Assembly: GCA_963834515.1 (NCBI GenBank) | Contig: CAWICB010000005.1 | Span: 453,167 to 517,166, forward strand | Reading direction: 5' to 3' | Length of the DNA: 64,000 nt | Source: RYN-230 sp963834515 | Lineage (GTDB): Bacteria; Actinomycetota; Actinomycetes; Streptosporangiales; Streptosporangiaceae | Part shown: positions 8,863 to 16,993 of the stretch, piece after piece | Layout of the letters: every line of letters begins with the position of its first letter | Numbering within the stretch: the first letter of the stretch is position 1 | Notes under the pieces: generated by a model | The model's database searches: none | The model's input: the letters and a program-made list of their open reading frames with translations, nothing else | What the model was told of the DNA's origin: nothing | Translations under genes and position numbers: made by a program

Positions 8863-9470
8863 CTGGCTGGCTTCCCTCTGCCGATCCCCGGAAGCGACCC
8901 TGTCCGGATAAACAGTGAACTGGCCTGGCTGTACCCAGACGCGCGTATCGAGCTGAACTTCATCTCTCCGCTCGAACTGCTGGTTGCGGCGATCCTGTCG
9001 GCCCGGAGCACGGACCGGTTGGTCAACCAGGTGACGCCAGCGTTGTTCGCCCGATATGCCACGGCCGGCGACTACGCCGCCGCAGACCAGGCCGAGCTCG
9101 AGCGGCTGATCGGGCCGACCGGGTTCTTCCGGGCTAAGGCCAGGACTCTTATCAGCCTCGGCCAGGCGGTGTGCGATCGGTTCGGCGGCGAGGCTCCGGA
9201 CACGCTGGAAGAGCTCGTGACCCTGCCTGGTGTCGGGCGCAAGACGGCCAACCTGGTGCTAAGCGATGCCTTCGGCAAGCCAGGCATCATTGTGGATACC
9301 CATGTCGCCCGGCTGGCGCGGCGGTTTGGCTGGACCGCGCACACCGACCCGGACAAGATCGAGCACGACATCGCCGCGCTGCTGCCCCGCCAGGAGTGGA
9401 CTGCGGGCGTCCCATCGGCTGATCTGGCACGGTCGCCGGGTCTGTCACGCGCGCAGGCCCGTAACTACCG
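8773..9470 (+). pseudogene. nth: Endonuclease III-like gene, truncated and frameshifted
   Basis: Endonuclease III is a base-excision-repair glycosylase/lyase for oxidised pyrimidines. The HhH motif LPGVGRKTAN with its catalytic Lys and the VDTHVARL Asp are present. Near 9400 the frame shifts: RQEWT is in one frame and SHRLIWHGRRVCHARRP in another. Right after that first cluster cysteine the gene stops matching and runs into the convergent transporter, so three of the four [4Fe-4S] cysteines are gone. The start overlaps the tail of the MFS gene in another frame. Probably a dead extra copy. Confidence 0.8.
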
Positions 9471-10740
9471 GGCACGGGCGTCGACCTCGGAGGGCGGCGC
9501 GGCGACCTCCTCCAGGGACTTGCCTTCCGCGTCGATGCCGAACGCGATCTCGACCAGCCCGCCGATGATCATGATGCCGCCGCCGACCAGGTAGCCGATG
9601 GTGAGGCCGGTCCGGTTCTGGCCGTTGCCGATCAGCCAGCCGTAGAACGCCGGCCCGATCGCGCCGAAGATCTGGGCGATGGCGGAGAACACGGCCAGGG
9701 TCTCGGCCCGGATCTCGATTCGGAAGATCCCACTCACGGTCAGGTAGCCGGCGCTGGCTCCCGCGGAGGCGGAGAAGAACACGACGATCCAGATGCACGT
9801 CTGGCCTGCCGCGTGCAGCACGCCCGCGTCGAACAGCCAGGCGCTGACGGCCAGCATCGCCCCGGAGACGAGATACGCGCCGGAGATCATCTTCTTCCGG
9901 CCCAGCGTGTCGAACAGGTGGCCGAGCAGCAACGGGGCCGCCAGGTTGCCGACCGCGAACGCGAGACCGTACAACGGAACGGCGTTGTTGCTCACGTGGT
10001 AAAACTTCGTCAGAACCAGCGCGTAGGTGAAGAAGATAGCGTTGTACAGAAAAGACTGTGTGATCATGAGAGTCGCGCCGAGGATCGCGCGCTGCGGATG
10101 CTCGCGGAAGGCCACCCGGAGCGGGGTCAGGTAGCCGTAGCGCTTCTCTGGCTTGATCACGATGGGCAGCACTGTCCGGGACCGGGGTGAGCGACTGCCC
10201 GTCCTGGGCCGCGACCTCCTCAATGCGCCGCATCTCCGCTTCGGCTTCCCGCACCCGGCCGTGCGTGATCAGCCACCGCGGGCTCTCCGGGAGGTTGCGC
10301 CGGACGTACAGGACGACGATGGCCAGGGCCGGGCCGACCAGGAACGCGATCCGCCAGCCGATGCTGGTCCGCAGCGAATTCAGCAGCAGGAACGTGACGA
10401 ACGTGCCGATGATCGCGCCGAGCCAGTACGTGCCGTTGATCCAGACGTCGGTGCGGCCCCGCTAGCGGTGCCGACCAGGAACACGGCCAGCGTCCACATG
10501 AACAGCTTGCGGCGCCCGAGCTTGTCGGACATCCTGCCGAACACCAGAGCACCGATCACCTCACCGACCAGGTACAGGGTGCCGATCGACGCGGCCTGCG
10601 TGGTGGAGAGGCCCAGGGTGGTGCGCTGGGTCAGCTTACTGGCGACCGAGCTGGCGATCGTGATGGACAGGCCATCCAGGACCCAGGCGGTGCCCAGACC
10701 CAGCACCAGGCGGGTGTGGCAGTTCGCAGCGGCGTCCATC
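9465..10740 (-). pseudogene. MHS-type MFS transporter (metabolite:H+ symporter), multiply broken
   Basis: Pieces of one sugar/organic-acid symporter lie in three frames. The N-terminal part has VLDGLSITIASSVASKL and motif A GRMSDKLGRRKLFM; near 10465 about 50 residues are missing, because sequence around FLVGTA jumps to VWINGTYWLGAIIGTF in another frame. A second shift near 10170 separates the central loop (RVREAEAEMRRIEEVA) from the C-terminal half (KPEKRYGYLTPLRVAF onward), which is open and ends at 9465. Not functional as read. Convergent with the nth fragment. Confidence 0.78.
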
Positions 10741-10943
10741 CCAGGTCAACCGGCTGGTCGCCATCTGGCCAACGGGCTGGCGGTTAGCGCTCGGCGTAAT
10801 CGGGCTTCTGGAACGGCACCGCTGGGGCAGCCAACGGCCGGGTGACGGGCGGCAGTGCAACATAGTTCGGCCTGTACACACAAGCCACCAGGCTTCCCGT
10901 GCGGCAATACGGGACGAAACCGCCGCATGGCTAGTCCGGGGGG

Positions 10944-11645
10944 TCAGTCCGCCGTCCGGGCCTTGTCCGCCGCCAGGCTGGCCAGCTGGGCCCGGGAGAC
11001 GACGTCGAGCTTGCAGAAGATGCGGCGCAGGTGGAACGCGACCGTGTGGCTGCTGAGGAACATGTGGCTGGCGATCTGGCGGTTGGTCAGCCCATCGGCC
11101 ACCAGGTGAGTGATGCGCTGCTCGGTCTCGGTCAGGCTGCCCCAGCCGAAGGCGGGCCGGCCGGACCGGCGGCCGGGCTGCAGCCGGACGCCGGTCGCCC
11201 GCAACCGGGCCCGGACCCGGGCCATGCTGTCGGTGGCGCCCAGCTGCCGGTAGCGATCATGAGCGTCGTACAGCCGGGCCACCGCCGCCGCCTGGTCGCC
11301 GCGCTGGGCCAGGGCCACCCCGGCGTCTTCGGCCGCCCAGGCCCGACCCACCGGGGTCGAGTACCGCTGCCCGGCCGATTCCAGCGCCGCCGGATCTTGC
11401 TCGACCAGCCCTCGGACATGGGCGGCGGCCGCCGCCATGTCCCGGTCGTCCGGCCAGTGCGCGGTCAGCCGGGCGGTGGCCGCGGCCAGTTCCGCCGCCC
11501 TGGCCCGGTCGCCCGCGGCCAGCGCGCCCCGGACCAGCAGCACGGCTGCCTCCGGGTCGGCCACGCCGCGGCCGAACACGGTTAGCTGCAGGTGTTCTTC
11601 CAGGTGATGCACGTAGGAGTTGAGTTCCAGCTCGGTGCGGGCCAT
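10944..11645 (-). CDS. LuxR-type regulator, C-terminal (TPR + HTH) part only
   Basis: 233 residues. The first two thirds are Ala-rich helical repeats like the TPR-like C-terminal region of LAL regulators; the last 65 residues are a LuxR HTH (LTETEQRITHLVADGLTNRQIA, then SSHTVAFHLRRIF). No ATPase domain precedes it, so it is either a stand-alone short form or the surviving 3' part of a larger gene. Starts at MARTEL; a start 57 nt upstream is possible. Lies 113 nt downstream of the PucR gene on the same strand, probably cotranscribed with it. Ligand and targets unknown. Confidence 0.75.
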   Translation of the reverse strand: MARTELELNSYVHHLEEHLQLTVFGRGVADPEAAVLLVRGALAAGDRARAAELAAATARLTAHWPDDRDMAAAAAHVRGLVEQDPAALESAGQRYSTPVGRAWAAEDAGVALAQRGDQAAAVARLYDAHDRYRQLGATDSMARVRARLRATGVRLQPGRRSGRPAFGWGSLTETEQRITHLVADGLTNRQIASHMFLSSHTVAFHLRRIFCKLDVVSRAQLASLAADKARTAD

Positions 11646-11758
11646 GGCATACCTCGATTTCGCAGGCTTCCTGCCAGCTTCGGGGGCTGCCACCCGCGGC
11701 ACACCGTCCCATCTGGACGAACCCGCTGTCCCGCTGGGACAGGGGGTTCAGCACCGGC

Positions 11759-13417
11759 TCACGACTCGCGCAATGCCTGCATGGTCCGCCAGGCCCGGGT
11801 GGCCAGCTGGAGGTTGAACTGGGTATCCGGATGGCTCAGGTCGTGGCCGGACACCGCGCGGATCCGGCGGAGCCGGTACTTCAGCGTGTTGCGGTGCACG
11901 AGAAGGGCCTTGGCCGTGGCGTCGTAGTTACCGCCGCAGTCCAGGTACTCACTCAACGTCATAACCAGCTGCGCGCCGTGGCTGGCGTCGTACTCGATCA
12001 GGACGCCGAGCCAGTCGCGCACGAACCGCTCCACCGCGGCGGCGTTCTGTGCGGTGCCCAGCACCTGGTAGACGCCGAGATCGTCGAACCGCGTCACCTG
12101 GTCCCGGCCGCCCGCGGCCTGATTCATCTTTAGCGCGAGCTGCGCTTCCTGGTAGGACAGCGGGAACTCGTCCAGCCGGCTGCGGCGGCTGCCCACCCCG
12201 ATCCGGCAGTCGCCCCCGGGCCACTCGGCCAGCACAGCGGCCCGGAACTTCGCCCACGGCGCCTCGGCGTCGGCCAGGATGACCACCTCGCCGGGCCGGG
12301 GGGCGAGCAGCGACCCGACCCGGGTGTCCTGGGCGGCCCGGCGCACTGCGCGGAAGAAGCCGTCCGCCTGGTCGTTCTCCTGCTCTCCCGCAACCTCGAC
12401 CACCACGACCCGGTGCGGGCGGCCGAGGTCATAGCCGAGCGCCTGGGCCCGGTTGAGTACCCCGGGCAGGTCGGCGCCCTCGACCAGCTCGGCGACCAGG
12501 TCGCTGCGCAGCTGGGCGTTGGCGTCGGCCAGGGTCTGCAGCCGGGCCAGCTCCATGGTCAGCACGGTGGTGGCGTGCTCGATGGCCACCCGCTCCACCT
12601 TCTCGGCCGTGCCGACCGGGTCGTGCAGCACCAGCACGCCCATGGCCGCCCCGTCTAGCCGGGCCAGCGAGAACAGCCGCTCGCCGTCCCGGATCGGGCC
12701 GGCCGCCGCCATCGCCCGGCGGAGCAGCCGGTCCCGGTGTTCCGGAGTGTCCTTGGGGTAGCTCTCCGGGCGGTCCGGGCCGGCCCAGGCCCGCAGATTG
12801 CCGAACCGGTCCTCGATAGCCACCGGGTAGCCGGTCAGGTCGTGCACGGCCTGGGCGATCCCCTCCTGGCCCCGGCCTTGGAGCGCCACCTGGGTCAGCG
12901 TGTCGTGGATCTCCATGGTGCGCCGCAGCGCCAGGTTGGTGACCTGCAGTTGCTCGGCATACTCCCGCTGGCGGGTATGCAGCTGCGTGTTGGCCAGCGC
13001 TACCCCGGCCTGCTGGGCCAGCACCCCGAGCACAAACCGCTGCTCCTCAGCCGGCTCCTGCTCGGCCCCGACGACCAGGTAACCGGACGGGCCATGCGGG
13101 ATCGACATGGGGTAGGCCCACGCCCAGGGCACACCGGCCAGCTGTACCGGCCCGTCGTGCTCGGCCCATCGGCCGCTGCGGAAGCCCGGGCCGACCGGCT
13201 CGTGTGCCGGTACCCGGACCTCGGCCCAATGCCCGTCCAGGAAAATGCGCTCGGTCCAGCACGGCCCGAGGGATTCGACCGCGCTCGCCACCAGGTGCAG
13301 GATCCCCGCCTCGTCGTCCTGCCGGGTCAGCAGCATGGACAGCACGAGCAGGCCCCGGAGGTCGGACAGCTGGTCGCGGAGAACCCCGGCCCCGTTCGCG
13401 GAGCCGGCCGGCGCCAC
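11759..13417 (-). CDS. PucR-family regulator (GAF + CdaR/GGDEF-like + PucR HTH)
   Basis: 552 residues: a GAF-like sensor region at about 20-150, a central CdaR/GGDEF-like domain at about 320-440, and the C-terminal PucR helix-turn-helix (DATAKALLVHRNTLKYRLRRI) at about 495-545. Family members activate catabolic or secondary-metabolite operons after sensing a small molecule. It begins 5 nt after the stop of the MEDS gene, so the two are surely cotranscribed and perhaps translationally coupled. Intact. Confidence 0.88.
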   Translation of the reverse strand: MAPAGSANGAGVLRDQLSDLRGLLVLSMLLTRQDDEAGILHLVASAVESLGPCWTERIFLDGHWAEVRVPAHEPVGPGFRSGRWAEHDGPVQLAGVPWAWAYPMSIPHGPSGYLVVGAEQEPAEEQRFVLGVLAQQAGVALANTQLHTRQREYAEQLQVTNLALRRTMEIHDTLTQVALQGRGQEGIAQAVHDLTGYPVAIEDRFGNLRAWAGPDRPESYPKDTPEHRDRLLRRAMAAAGPIRDGERLFSLARLDGAAMGVLVLHDPVGTAEKVERVAIEHATTVLTMELARLQTLADANAQLRSDLVAELVEGADLPGVLNRAQALGYDLGRPHRVVVVEVAGEQENDQADGFFRAVRRAAQDTRVGSLLAPRPGEVVILADAEAPWAKFRAAVLAEWPGGDCRIGVGSRRSRLDEFPLSYQEAQLALKMNQAAGGRDQVTRFDDLGVYQVLGTAQNAAAVERFVRDWLGVLIEYDASHGAQLVMTLSEYLDCGGNYDATAKALLVHRNTLKYRLRRIRAVSGHDLSHPDTQFNLQLATRAWRTMQALRES

Positions 13418-13422
13418 GGCCG

Positions 13423-14031
13423 CTACTCCTGGCGGGCGAGGTACTTGCCCGGCTCGATGTAGTACGGGTTCTCGTGCACCATCCCGTCCACGATCACCCG
13501 GGGGTGGGTGCGCAGCGCGTCCATCAGCACCTCGGCGCCGAACCGGTCCAGGTCATACAGGCACACGATGACCTGCGCGTAGTTCGGGATGACCTCGTTG
13601 AGCTTGGCTTCGTAGCGGAAGAACTCGGGCCGGCCCGCCGGCTGGTTCAGGACCGAGGGCATCTCCCCGGTCGCCCGGGTCAGGCTGAAGCCTTCCTCGG
13701 TCTGGTTCGCTTCCGCCTGCTGCCAGTAGTCGAGCATGTCCTCGGTGGAGAACGTGCCCGAGCGTAGGTAGGCGCTGGCCGGGGTAGCCAGTTCGAGTTG
13801 CCCGGTCTCGACCGATGGTCCGATGTCAACCTGCTGGCGCAGCCGGGCCAGCACGTCGGGGGGGTCGATCGAATCGAGGATGCAGAGGCATTTGTCTTGC
13901 GACCGGATGCCCTCGGCCAGGAACGGCAGGATGATCTCGTCCCGGCCCTGGGCGCCCCGGTAAAAGGAGCAGATGTGTGTGCCACGCGGGACATGCAGGC
14001 CGAGCAGGCCTAGCGGCACTGTTTCCGTCAT
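13423..14031 (-). CDS. MEDS-domain sensory protein (DcmR-like)
   Basis: 202 residues, almost entirely one MEDS domain: HICSFYRGAQGRDEIILPFL near the start, then KCLCILDS, a YLRSGTFSTEDMLDYW stretch and VIVCLYDLDRFGAEVLMD. MEDS domains occur in DcmR-type and actinomycete anti-anti-sigma/kinase contexts and are thought to bind small hydrocarbon-like or other ligands. Stand-alone here and first gene of the operon with the PucR regulator, suggesting a sensor-regulator pair. The ATG at 14031 is chosen; an upstream GTG-type extension has no homology. Confidence 0.82.
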   Translation of the reverse strand: MTETVPLGLLGLHVPRGTHICSFYRGAQGRDEIILPFLAEGIRSQDKCLCILDSIDPPDVLARLRQQVDIGPSVETGQLELATPASAYLRSGTFSTEDMLDYWQQAEANQTEEGFSLTRATGEMPSVLNQPAGRPEFFRYEAKLNEVIPNYAQVIVCLYDLDRFGAEVLMDALRTHPRVIVDGMVHENPYYIEPGKYLARQE

Positions 14032-14291
14032 GGGCCACCTCGAAGGAGCGTGTTCCAGCACGCAGTGGTGGGTGGGAGCCCTGCGCCTAGAGCCGGTGGA
14101 GTTCTGCGCGCCGCTGCGGTGGGCGCGGCAGGCTGGGTCACGGGTACGTAACTATGCCAATCTACGCCTTACCCGGTCAACGCTGAAGGTACGCGCCGCC
14201 GCGGCGGCGAACGGCGCAATCAGGTCGGCTCACGCACCGCGGCGACGTGCCCGGCCGGCCCGCCGTCGGCGCTGGTAGGACTTCTGGCCGG

Positions 14292-14686
14292 TCATGCGCG
14301 GTCCAGCCGGGCGAAGCGCCGGACCAGGACCAGCGCCACGGAGAGCGCGAGGACCACGCCGGCGTTGACGGCCAGTTCGGTCATGCTCCGGCCGAGCGGC
14401 ACCCCGCCTCGGCCGGCCAGGGACAGCTCCGCGCCGACGGTGAGGATGTCCCGCGTGGCCGAGATGATGCCTATGACCAGGAATGGCTGGAGCTGGAATC
14501 CGCCGCCCTCCAGCCGGGCTCACGATCGTCCGGAGCAGCTCGAGCACGACCACGATGAACAGCACGCTGTTGACCGCCCGGGTGACGGTGACCTGGAACG
14601 GTTCCCGGGCGAGCGGCCTTCCCGTGCACCGGCGGCGGCAGCGGCAGCCCTTCGTCGTCCACCCGCCCGCTGACCGCGGCAGTCAT
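14292..14686 (-). pseudogene. PsiE-like membrane protein, two frameshifts
   Basis: Phosphate-starvation-inducible PsiE family pieces lie in three frames: a start at MTAAVSGRVDDEGL, then EPFQVTVTRAVNSVLFIVVV and LELLRTIVS (frame change near 14605), then GGFQLQPFLVIGIISATRDI and AVNAGVVLALSVALVLVRR (frame change near 14515). Restoring both frames gives a protein with about three membrane helices but lacking the usual first helices. The start overlaps the stop of the 32-residue membrane peptide (ATGA), which may supply the missing N-terminal helix. Confidence 0.65.
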
Positions 14687-14781
14687 CGGCGGCTAGGCCC
14701 GGCCGGTGAGTTCCGGTCCAGCAGTTCAGCGATGAGCGCGCCCACCACAACCAGTACGACCGCGGCCAGGATCGTTGCCAT
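14683..14781 (-). CDS. 32-residue predicted membrane peptide
   Basis: Short open frame ATILAAVVLVVVGALIAELL followed by DRNSPAGPSRR: one clear transmembrane helix and a charged tail. An AGGA sequence lies 8 nt before the ATG, and the stop overlaps the start of the PsiE-like gene (ATGA), a sign of coupled translation. It sits about 30 bp downstream of the paired 20-bp motif. It could be the split-off first helix of PsiE or a genuine small protein. No homologue recognised. Confidence 0.5.
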   Translation of the reverse strand: MATILAAVVLVVVGALIAELLDRNSPAGPSRR

Positions 14782-14812
14782 GTGGCCATCCTGGACAGCC
14801 CCGGCTGGCGGC

Positions 14813-14862
14813 TACATCACCCGTTCGGCTAGCGGCCGCGGACGCTAGCCGAACGGGTGATG
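14813..14862. promoter_or_regulatory. Paired 20-bp motif, copy A (near-perfect inverted repeat)
   Basis: TACATCACCCGTTCGGCTAG at 14813-14832 faces its reverse complement at about 14844-14862 across a short GC-rich spacer (19-bp arms). The same element occurs upstream of the UBP and BON genes. It lies about 30-80 bp upstream of the membrane-peptide/PsiE unit. The stem would make a strong hairpin, but no T tract follows on either strand, so a protein-binding site or promoter pair is more likely than a terminator. Confidence 0.65.
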
Positions 14863-15135
14863 AACCGGGCCGCCGTCCTCGCCAGCGTGACCGGATAGCG
14901 GATGATCTGCCCCGCTGGAGGGTTGCGATGGCCATCGTCGTCGTAATGGCCGCCCTCGCCGGGGCGGGTGTCTGGGGGCCGTTCTGCTGGAGGGGCACCT
15001 GGCCACGCCGGTCAGGCGCTGAACGGTGCGGCGGCCGGGCTGGTCACCGGGACCGCCACCGCGGGGGCTGGCTGAGTTCCAGCCCCCGGCGGCGCGGCCC
15101 GCCGTGCGATAGCTGGTGCTCGCCCGAGCTGCCAG

Positions 15136-15750
15136 TCAACACTTCCGCGCGGAGCTGAACACCAGCTGGTATTCCTCGACCGAGCGGATTACGCCATTGG
15201 TGGCCCGGACCGTGTTCACCCGGATCGCGGCGGCGGCGCTCCGGCTGGCCGCGAGCGCTTCCGGGTCCCGCCACACCGTCTCGACGACCGAGCGCCCGGA
15301 GGTCCGGTCGATGAACAGCAGCGTGCTGCAGAACCCCTCGGTGTCGGCCAGCCAGGGCACCGTCACGTCGCCGAACGCGGCCACAGTATCCTCGACCGCG
15401 CCCGGCTGCACGTCCAGCCGGGTGACCCGGACGCCCTCGCCGCTGCGCAGCAGCGCCTCGCGTTCGAACACCGGCACGCTGTACCGCTCGACGGTGACGG
15501 TGCCGGAGGCCCGCCGGACCGCGGCGGCCCGGTTGGGCGCGGCCATCCGTTCGCTGGCCTGCAGCGCGTCACCGGACACCCAGAACGATTCGAGGATGGC
15601 CACACCGATATCCGGATTTAGCTTCAGGGCCATGCCCAGGTTGCCGGGCTGGCTCTCGACCACGGGCCGGACCTCATTTTCCACGAACTTGACCGAATCA
15701 CCCAGCCGGATCGGGTCCGCGGTGATCAGGTTGAGCCGGACATGCAACAT
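15136..15750 (-). CDS. Conserved protein with two dimeric alpha/beta-barrel-like halves
   Basis: 204 residues, no signal peptide or membrane helix. The sequence reads as two similar halves; both have a strand-helix pattern with VAILESFWVSGDALQASE and VVETVWRDPEALAASRSAAA, typical of ferredoxin-like ABM/dimeric alpha-beta barrel domains (stress-responsive monooxygenase-like proteins). No catalytic residues are recognised. Lies within the stress island between the PsiE unit and hsp20. Specific function unknown. Confidence 0.7.
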   Translation of the reverse strand: MLHVRLNLITADPIRLGDSVKFVENEVRPVVESQPGNLGMALKLNPDIGVAILESFWVSGDALQASERMAAPNRAAAVRRASGTVTVERYSVPVFEREALLRSGEGVRVTRLDVQPGAVEDTVAAFGDVTVPWLADTEGFCSTLLFIDRTSGRSVVETVWRDPEALAASRSAAAAIRVNTVRATNGVIRSVEEYQLVFSSARKC

Positions 15751-15821
15751 GACTCAACGCTGGCCGCCGCGACCCCCGATTAAATCGCCCGATCGGGTAG
15801 AACGTCGGCCGGTGGCTGGGG

Positions 15822-15926
15822 TCAGCGCACGTCGCGGCTCATTTGCACCGTGGTCCCGAACGCGGTCGGCTCGATCACCACATAGCCACCCTGGGGATGC
15901 AACACGGTCGCCCAGCGGGCCAGCAT
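15822..15926 (-). CDS. Possible 34-residue small protein
   Basis: Open frame MLARWATVLHPQGGYVVIEP followed by TAFGTTVQMSRDVR. The composition (GGYVVIEP, TTVQMSRDVR) is protein-like, unlike most antisense frames nearby, and it fills the gap between the ABM-like gene and hsp20. An in-frame stop lies just upstream, so it cannot be much longer (43 residues at most). Could equally be the end of a decayed gene. No family recognised. Confidence 0.33.
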   Translation of the reverse strand: MLARWATVLHPQGGYVVIEPTAFGTTVQMSRDVR

Positions 15927-16018
15927 CAAGCGGTAGGCACGCTGGCTCAGTCAACCGCCCGAGCCCTGAGGAGGTCCCGTGATGGCACAGCTTCCCGTCC
16001 CGCCGGAGCAGGCGCAGT

Positions 16019-16456
16019 ATGCCCATGGCCGACCCGTCCCGCGAGTTCGAGGATCTATATGACCGGATGGGGCAGTTGCTCAACATGGCGTTCGGCGGCA
16101 TGCCCTTCGGTCAGATGCAGGTGATGAACGCACCCTGGGTGCCACTGGCTGACGTATCGGAGACGGATGACGCCCATACCGTCGAGGTCGAGCTGCCGGG
16201 GGTGCGCAGGGATCAGATCAACGTCGAGCTCAGTGACCGGGAGCTGGTCATCAGCGGCGAGATTCCGGAACCGGAGGAGGAGAGCGGTCAGCGCGGGCGG
16301 AGGTCGCGCCGGACCGGGCGCTTCGAGTTCCGCACTATGCTGCCCGGCGAGGTGAGCCCGGACGGGGTCAGCGCGACCCTGTCCGATGGCGTCCTCTCGG
16401 TGAAGATCCCGAAGGCGGAAGAAGCCAAACCGCGCCGCATCGAGGTCACTGGCTGA
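16019..16456 (+). CDS. Hsp20/alpha-crystallin small heat shock protein
   Basis: 145 residues as read; the core is the alpha-crystallin domain (ADVSETDDAHTVEVELPGVR, ELVISGEIPEPEEE, then FRTMLPGEVSPDGVSATLSD and GVLSVKIPKAE). A cytoplasmic holdase that keeps unfolding proteins soluble. Its start is odd: the only good ribosome site (GAGGAGG at about 15969) precedes an ATG at 15981 that encodes MAQLPVPPEQAQ in another frame. Hsp20 proteins of this type often begin with such a leader joined to DPSREFEDLYDRMGQL. A 1-nt indel near 16025 would join them. Convergent with the DUF1931 gene. Confidence 0.9.
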   Translation: MPMADPSREFEDLYDRMGQLLNMAFGGMPFGQMQVMNAPWVPLADVSETDDAHTVEVELPGVRRDQINVELSDRELVISGEIPEPEEESGQRGRRSRRTGRFEFRTMLPGEVSPDGVSATLSDGVLSVKIPKAEEAKPRRIEVTG

Positions 16457-16518
16457 CCGGCAGTCCCTCCCGGAGCGGCCCCGGCGAGCTTGGGGGCATC
16501 ACCGGGACCGCGCCGCCG

Positions 16519-16968
16519 TCAGATCAGCTGCCGGAAGAGCTGGAACGTGCGGTCCCACTGCACGGTGTGCACCGCCTTGACATCCGCGTCGAGGAGCCTG
16601 AACGTCCGGGCCAGCGCGACGCTGATGCCGCCGAACAGCGGCGGCAGCCGGGCCTCGGTGTCCAGGTCCAGGGCCATGTCGAGGGGCGGGCGGGCGGCCA
16701 GCGACTCGAGTATCGGCTGGAGTTCGATGTCCTCGTCGAGGCGCTCGAACGCGTGCGTGCTCTCCTGCAGGCCCTTGGTGACCGGCAGATCCCAGGGCTG
16801 GATGACGTCCCGGAGGTTGGCCTTGGCCGTGGCCTGGCCGATGATCAGCAGGTCATAGAGCACGTCGTTGACGAAATCCAGATAGCGCTGGATGTCGTCC
16901 CGGTCCACGCTGACCTCCCCGGCCGCGCGGAAGAAGCGCTCGAACTTGGTGACGCCCATCACTGGCAT
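16519..16968 (-). CDS. DUF1931 histone-fold family protein
   Basis: 149 residues matching the DUF1931 family throughout: VTKFERFFRAAGEVSVDRDD, LLIIGQATAKANLRDVIQPW, LPVTKGLQES and ARPPLDMALDLDTEARLPP. Structures of family members show two fused histone-like folds in one chain (known from thermophile proteins); DNA binding and role are not established. A strong AGGAGG lies 8 nt before the ATG. It begins 25 nt after the reductase gene, so it is the last gene of the UBP-reductase-DUF1931 operon. Intact. Confidence 0.88.
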   Translation of the reverse strand: MPVMGVTKFERFFRAAGEVSVDRDDIQRYLDFVNDVLYDLLIIGQATAKANLRDVIQPWDLPVTKGLQESTHAFERLDEDIELQPILESLAARPPLDMALDLDTEARLPPLFGGISVALARTFRLLDADVKAVHTVQWDRTFQLFRQLI

Positions 16969-16993
16969 CGCTTTGCCTCCTGGTCAGCTTCGG

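Noticed and set aside
14813..14865. Long inverted repeat as an intrinsic terminator
   Set aside because: No T tract on either strand, and the same half-sites occur with different spacing upstream of other genes.
15754..16101. 115-codon minus-strand frame before hsp20
   Set aside because: Overlaps the better-supported small frame and the hsp20 start, with no protein-like pattern.
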